Part shown: positions 5,401-9,019 of the stretch, one piece after another
How positions within the stretch are numbered: the first letter of the stretch is position 1
Layout of the letters: every line of letters begins with the position of its first letter
NCBI GenBank assembly: GCA_034433305.1
Contig: DAOUAM010000019.1
Coordinates: forward strand, 1-9,019
DNA length: 9,019 nucleotides
Source: DAOUAM01 sp034433305
GTDB lineage: Bacteria; Chloroflexota; Dehalococcoidia; Lucifugimonadales; DAOUAM01
Reading direction: 5' to 3'
Position numbers and translations under genes: made by a program
Notes under the pieces: model-generated
What the model saw: only the letters and a program-made list of their open reading frames with translations
Databases searched by the model: none
Told to the model about the DNA's origin: nothing

Positions 5401-6183
5401 CTAGCCGAAGCGGCCGGTGATGTAGGCCTCGGTGCGCTCGTCCCTGGGGTTGGTGAAGACCTGCTGGGTGGGGCCGTACTCCACCAGGTAGCCGGCGCGG
5501 TCCTCGCCGACCATCAGGAACGCCGTATTGTCAGAGACCCGGGCGGCCTGCTGCATGTTATGGGTAACTATAACAATAGTATAGTCGCGGCTCAACTCCC
5601 GCATAAGGTCTTCGATAGCCAGTGTGGCGATGGGGTCAAGGGCGGAGGCAGGCTCGTCCATGAGAATGACCTCAGGCTCCACGGCCAGCGCCCGGGCGAT
5701 GCACAGGCGCTGCTGCTGGCCGCCGGAGAGGGCGAGGGCGCTCTTGTCCAGCCGGTCCTTGACCTCGTCCCAGAGGGCGGCCCGCTGCAGGGAGCGCTCC
5801 ACGGCCCTCCTGAGGTCGCCCTTGAAGCCGTTGATGCGCAGCCCGAAGGCCACGTTCTCGAAGATGGACTTGGGGAAGGGGTTGGGCTTCTGGAACACCA
5901 TGCCGACGAGGAAGCGGACCTCGGTGGAGTCCACCCCGTGGGCGTAGATGTCCTGGCCGTTGAACAGCACCTGGCCGCTAACGCGGGCATCGGGGATGAG
6001 GTCGTTCATGCGGTTGAAGCAGCGCAGCAGGCTGCTCTTGCCGGAGCCAGAGGGGCCGATGAGGGCCGTAACCTCGTGCCGCTTGATGTCCAGGTTGATG
6101 TCCCGCAGGACCTGGAAGCTGCCGTACCAGAGGTTGAGGCTGCGGGCGCTCAGGACGATTTCGCCTTGTTGCACGTCTGGCAT
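5401..6183 (-). CDS. pstB: Phosphate ABC transporter ATP-binding protein PstB
   Basis: A 260-residue ABC ATPase of typical PstB length that powers phosphate import at the inner face of the membrane. All nucleotide-binding motifs are present: Walker A GPSGSGKS (43-50), Q-loop Gln98 in the PstB-typical 'MVFQKPNPFPKSIFENVAFG', signature LSGGQQQR (152-159), Walker B VILMDE (172-177), D-loop SALD (180-183) and H-loop His208. The 'CFNRMNDLIP' stretch (55-64) is also PstB-like. The ATG at 6183 lies 1 nt after the pstA stop codon, and its GAGGAG ribosome binding site is formed by the last two Glu codons of pstA, so translation is probably coupled. Confidence 0.97.
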   Translation of the reverse strand: MPDVQQGEIVLSARSLNLWYGSFQVLRDINLDIKRHEVTALIGPSGSGKSSLLRCFNRMNDLIPDARVSGQVLFNGQDIYAHGVDSTEVRFLVGMVFQKPNPFPKSIFENVAFGLRINGFKGDLRRAVERSLQRAALWDEVKDRLDKSALALSGGQQQRLCIARALAVEPEVILMDEPASALDPIATLAIEDLMRELSRDYTIVIVTHNMQQAARVSDNTAFLMVGEDRAGYLVEYGPTQQVFTNPRDERTEAYITGRFG

Positions 6184-6184
6184 A

Positions 6185-7066
6185 TCACTCCTCGGACTTC
6201 GTCTGATAGCGGTTGCGAAGGTATATGGCCAGCGCGTTCATGGAGAGCAGCAGCACCAGCAGGACGATGATGCCTGCGGCTGCTAGGCCCCGGAAGGCTT
6301 CCTGCGGCCTGGACACCCAGTTGAATATCTGAATGGGCAGGACAGTGAACCTGTCCAGCGGGTCTGTGGGGACGAAGGTCAGGTAGACCAGGGCGCTGAT
6401 GGCGATGATGGGCGCGGCCTCGCCGATGGCGCGGGACATGGCCAGGATGGTGCCCGTCAGGATGCCGGGCAGCGCCGCCGGCAGCACCACGCCCCGGATG
6501 ACCTGCCAGCGGGTGGCGCCCAGGGCGTAGGCCGCCTGGCGGTAGGTGTCGGGCACGGCGCGGATGGCCTCCCTGGAGGTCAGGATAACCACGGGCAGCA
6601 CCAGCAGCGACAGGGTCAGGGCGCCGGCCAGGACGCTGCGCCCCAGGGCCAGCCACTGCACGAAGAGGGCCAGCCCCAGCAGGCCGTAGACGATGGACGG
6701 CACGCCGGCCAGGTTGGAGATGTTCACCTCGATGGCCTGGGTGAACCAGTTCCTGGGGGCGTACTCCTCCAGGTAAATGGCGGCGCCCACTCCCACGGGG
6801 ATGGCGAAGGCAGCCGTCACGACCATCACCCAGATGGTGCCAAAGAGGGCAGCCTTGATGCCCGCCTCCTCGGGCCTGCGGGAGGAGAAGCTGGTGATGA
6901 ACTGCCAGTCCAGCCAGGGCAGCCCCTCGATGAGCACCTGGAGCAGCAGGACCACCAGGCCGGCCAGCCCCACGAAGACCGACGCCAGGAACAGGACAAA
7001 GAACACGTTGGATACCGCTTTGCGGAAGGCCAGGCGCTTCTTGAAGTATGTCGGGTTGCCTTGCAT
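6185..7066 (-). CDS. pstA: Phosphate ABC transporter permease PstA
   Basis: A 293-residue inner-membrane permease that forms the phosphate channel together with PstC. It has about six hydrophobic segments: roughly 20-46, 72-98, 118-140, 145-165, 200-225 and 260-283. The cytoplasmic EAA loop that docks on PstB is clear: 'AAYALGATRWQVIRGVVLPA' (178-197), followed by the family-typical 'MSRAIGEAAPI'. The ATG at 7066 has a modest GAGG site 7 nt upstream and follows the pstC stop codon by 9 nt. The C-terminus ends in a charged tail whose codons serve as the ribosome binding site of pstB. Confidence 0.96.
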   Translation of the reverse strand: MQGNPTYFKKRLAFRKAVSNVFFVLFLASVFVGLAGLVVLLLQVLIEGLPWLDWQFITSFSSRRPEEAGIKAALFGTIWVMVVTAAFAIPVGVGAAIYLEEYAPRNWFTQAIEVNISNLAGVPSIVYGLLGLALFVQWLALGRSVLAGALTLSLLVLPVVILTSREAIRAVPDTYRQAAYALGATRWQVIRGVVLPAALPGILTGTILAMSRAIGEAAPIIAISALVYLTFVPTDPLDRFTVLPIQIFNWVSRPQEAFRGLAAAGIIVLLVLLLSMNALAIYLRNRYQTKSEE

Positions 7067-7075
7067 CTGCCGACC

Positions 7076-8044
7076 TCAGTACTTCTCCCGCCAGCGGCGG
7101 ACGGCCCAGTGGCCCAGCAGGTTCATGGCCAGGGTCATGAAGAAGAGCAGCAGGCCCACGGCGAAGATGGTGTTGAACTCCAGGGAGCCGTGGGGGGCCT
7201 CGCCCAGGCTAAGCTGGACGATGTAGGCGGTCATAGTCTGGATGCTCTCCAGGGGGTTGAAGGTCAGCCTGGGCGTGGCGCCGGCGGCGATGGTCACCAG
7301 CATGGTCTCGCCGATGGCCCGGGAGATACCCAGGATGAAGGCGGCGACGATGCCCGACAGGGCGGCGGGCACCACCACCCTGAGGACGACCTCCACGCGG
7401 GTGGCACCCAGGGCGTAGGCCGCCTGGCGCAGCGAGCGGGGCACCGCGATCATGGCGTCCTCGCTGAGGGACGAGACCATGGGTATGATCATGATGCCCA
7501 TGACCACACCAGCGCTCAGGGCATTGAAGATGAGCAGGTCAGGGATGAGCTTCTGAAGCTGGGGCGTGACGAAGGTCAGGGCGAAGTAGCCATAGACCAC
7601 CGTGGGGATGCCGGCCAGCACCTCCAGAGCAGGCTTGACGACGTGCCGCACCCGGTTGGGGGCGTACTCGGAAAGGAAGATGGCGGTGGCAAGCCCCACG
7701 GGAAGGGCTACCCCCGCCGCCAGCACGGTGACCAGCAGCGTGCCCGCCACCAGGGGCAGGACGCCGTAGGACTGGGGAATGAGGATGGGCGACCACCGGG
7801 TGCCCGTGAGGAACTCCCAGAAGGGCACCTCTCTGAAGAAGCCCGCCGACTGCACCAGGAGGCTGACGACAATGCCCACGGTGGTCAGCACCGAGGCCAG
7901 GGCGCAGGCGAAGAAGGCCCAGTGGACGACCCTGCCCTCCAGGTCCCGCCGGCGCGGCGACCGGCGTAGCTGTATGGGCTGCCTGCCAGGTGTTATAACC
8001 GTACTGCCGGCCTGTTGGCGGGTACCGAGAAATGGACTCTCCAT
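7076..8044 (-). CDS. pstC: Phosphate ABC transporter permease PstC
   Basis: A 322-residue inner-membrane permease, the partner of PstA. Residues 1-38 form a polar, Arg-rich cytoplasmic tail, followed by about six hydrophobic segments (roughly 41-66, 95-123, 142-162, 174-194, 225-250 and 292-312). The EAA loop 'AAYALGATRVEVVLRVVVPA' (208-227) and the following 'GISRAIGETM' are typical of PstC. The ATG at 8044 is the first possible start, because the in-frame codon 12 nt upstream is the TAG stop of pstS. The nearest ribosome-binding-like sequence (GAGG, about 12 nt away) is poorly spaced, so pstC may depend on coupling to pstS translation. Confidence 0.96.
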   Translation of the reverse strand: MESPFLGTRQQAGSTVITPGRQPIQLRRSPRRRDLEGRVVHWAFFACALASVLTTVGIVVSLLVQSAGFFREVPFWEFLTGTRWSPILIPQSYGVLPLVAGTLLVTVLAAGVALPVGLATAIFLSEYAPNRVRHVVKPALEVLAGIPTVVYGYFALTFVTPQLQKLIPDLLIFNALSAGVVMGIMIIPMVSSLSEDAMIAVPRSLRQAAYALGATRVEVVLRVVVPAALSGIVAAFILGISRAIGETMLVTIAAGATPRLTFNPLESIQTMTAYIVQLSLGEAPHGSLEFNTIFAVGLLLFFMTLAMNLLGHWAVRRWREKY

Positions 8045-8053
8045 AAGCTCACG

Positions 8054-9019
8054 CTACCTCAGCCTGGCCAGGTTGTCCTGGTAGGCCTGGTCAGGCAGGG
8101 GGATGTAGCCGACCTCGGCGGCCAGCTCGGCGCCCTGCTGCATGTAGGACTCCACGAAGGCCCGCAGCTCTGGCCGCTGGGCCAGCTTCTGCTTGTTGAC
8201 GTAGATGAACAGCGGGCGCGACAGGGGCGTGTATGAGCCGCCCTCGATGGTCTCGGAGGTGGGCAGCACGCAGCCGGTGCCCGAGTCCACGGCCAGCAGC
8301 TTCAGCCTGCCCGGGTTTTCGACGTAGTAGGCGTAGCCGAAGTAGCCCAGGCCGTTGCGGTCGCCGGAGATGCCCTGGACCAGGACATTATCGTCCTCGC
8401 TGGCGGTGTAGTCTGAGCGGCTGGCCCTGGCCTGGCCCACGACCTCCTCGGTGAAGTAGTCGAAGGTGCCCGAGTCGGTGCCCGGCCCGTACAGGTGCAG
8501 CGGCTGGTCCGGGAACCCGGCCCTCACCTGGCGCCAGTTGTTGATGGCGCTGCCCGGCTCCCAGATGCGCTTCAGCTCCTCCACCGTCAGGCAGTCCACG
8601 AAGTTATTCTCCGGGTGGACCACCACCGAGAGGCCGTCAATGGCGACCTTCAGTTCGATGTACTCGACGCCGTTCTGGGCGGCTGCCTGGACCTCTGAGG
8701 CTGTGATGGGCCTGGAGGCGTCGCTGATGTCGGTCTCGCCGCTGACGAAGCGCTTGAAGCCGCCGCCGGTGCCCGACACGCCGACGTTGACCCGTACGCC
8801 CGGGTGGACCTTGCGGAACTCCTCGGCCACGGCCTCGGTAATGGGGAACACGGTGCTGGAGCCGTCAACCTCGATGGTGCCGGACAGCCTGGCCGCGGTG
8901 GCCGCGGGCGAGGGGCTGGCTGCCGGCGAGGTGGGGGGCGGCGCCTGCTGGGCGGTGGCCGCGGGCGAGGGGCTGGCTGCCGGCGAGGTGGGGGGCGGCG
9001 CCTGCTGGGCGCTGGCCGC
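8054..9019 (-). CDS. pstS: Phosphate-binding protein PstS, 5' end outside the window
   Basis: The last 321 residues of the extracytoplasmic phosphate-binding subunit; start and signal peptide lie beyond the right edge. The visible N-terminal part is a Pro/Ala/Ser-rich linker with a tandemly repeated 19-residue unit, typical of a spacer between a lipid anchor and a binding domain. The binding domain starts at 'GTIEVDGSSTVFPITEAVAE' and shows the PstS hallmarks 'GTGGGFKRF', 'DISDASRPI', 'GSAINNW', 'GTDSGTFDYF', 'GYFGYAYYVEN' and 'PLSRPLFIYVNKQ'. The Ser/Thr/Asp/Arg residues in these loops form the phosphate site in the family. It is the first of the pst genes seen; its stop codon lies 9 nt before pstC. 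Any Pho box would be upstream, outside the window. A GTG at 8851 is internal to the binding domain and is not the start. Confidence 0.95.
   Translation of the reverse strand, partial: AASAQQAPPPTSPAASPSPAATAQQAPPPTSPAASPSPAATAARLSGTIEVDGSSTVFPITEAVAEEFRKVHPGVRVNVGVSGTGGGFKRFVSGETDISDASRPITASEVQAAAQNGVEYIELKVAIDGLSVVVHPENNFVDCLTVEELKRIWEPGSAINNWRQVRAGFPDQPLHLYGPGTDSGTFDYFTEEVVGQARASRSDYTASEDDNVLVQGISGDRNGLGYFGYAYYVENPGRLKLLAVDSGTGCVLPTSETIEGGSYTPLSRPLFIYVNKQKLAQRPELRAFVESYMQQGAELAAEVGYIPLPDQAYQDNLARLR
8901..9019. repeat. In-frame 57-bp tandem repeat in pstS
   Basis: A 57-nt unit occurs at 8901-8957 and 8958-9014 with one difference seen (ggcggtg versus ggcgctg), and a third copy starts at 9015. 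On the minus strand it encodes AQQAPPPTSPAASPSPAAT, 19 residues, so copy-number changes would keep the frame and only alter the length of the linker. The array runs off the window. Confidence 0.9.

Noticed and set aside
7061..7969. 302-codon plus-strand frame opposite pstC
   Set aside because: Very rich in Gly, His, Asp and Gln as the complement of a membrane protein gene; no domain or ribosome binding site.

Overview
The window comes from a GC-rich bacterium and every credible gene lies on the minus strand, so the genes read from the right edge to the left. Strong AGGAGG-type ribosome binding sites, one TTG start and many palindromic intergenic repeats are visible. A Chloroflexota-type genome would fit this look, but that is a weak inference; no taxonomic marker is present.

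Right half (about 4289-9019): a canonical high-affinity phosphate uptake locus in the order pstS (5' end outside the window), pstC, pstA, pstB, phoU. PstS binds phosphate outside the membrane, PstC and PstA form the channel, PstB is the ATPase, and PhoU links transport to phosphate signalling. pstS to pstB are tightly packed (gaps of 9, 9 and 1 nt). phoU is set apart by 440 nt that holds a MITE-like element with flanking direct repeats and terminal inverted repeats.

Left half (about 134-4106): a phage-type capsid cassette with its own near-consensus promoter (TTGACA-N17-TATTAT), a dyad over the -10 region and a long leader hairpin. It encodes a U35-type prohead protease, an HK97-fold major capsid protein with an N-terminal coiled-coil scaffold-like region, and three small beta-rich proteins that are probably virion components. 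No portal or terminase lies upstream of the protease; the host gene phoU is directly there. All four gaps inside the cassette carry related palindromic repeats of a 'GCTGATAGCTGAC' type, placed between the stop codon and the next ribosome binding site. The pst gaps have none of these.

The left edge (1-116) carries a second repeat family, which recurs in the opposite orientation inside the pstB-phoU gap. The capsid cassette plus phoU is therefore bracketed by inverted copies. The main open question is whether the cassette is a prophage fragment, part of a gene-transfer-agent-like locus, or a domesticated capsid system; the sequence to the left of the window would decide.
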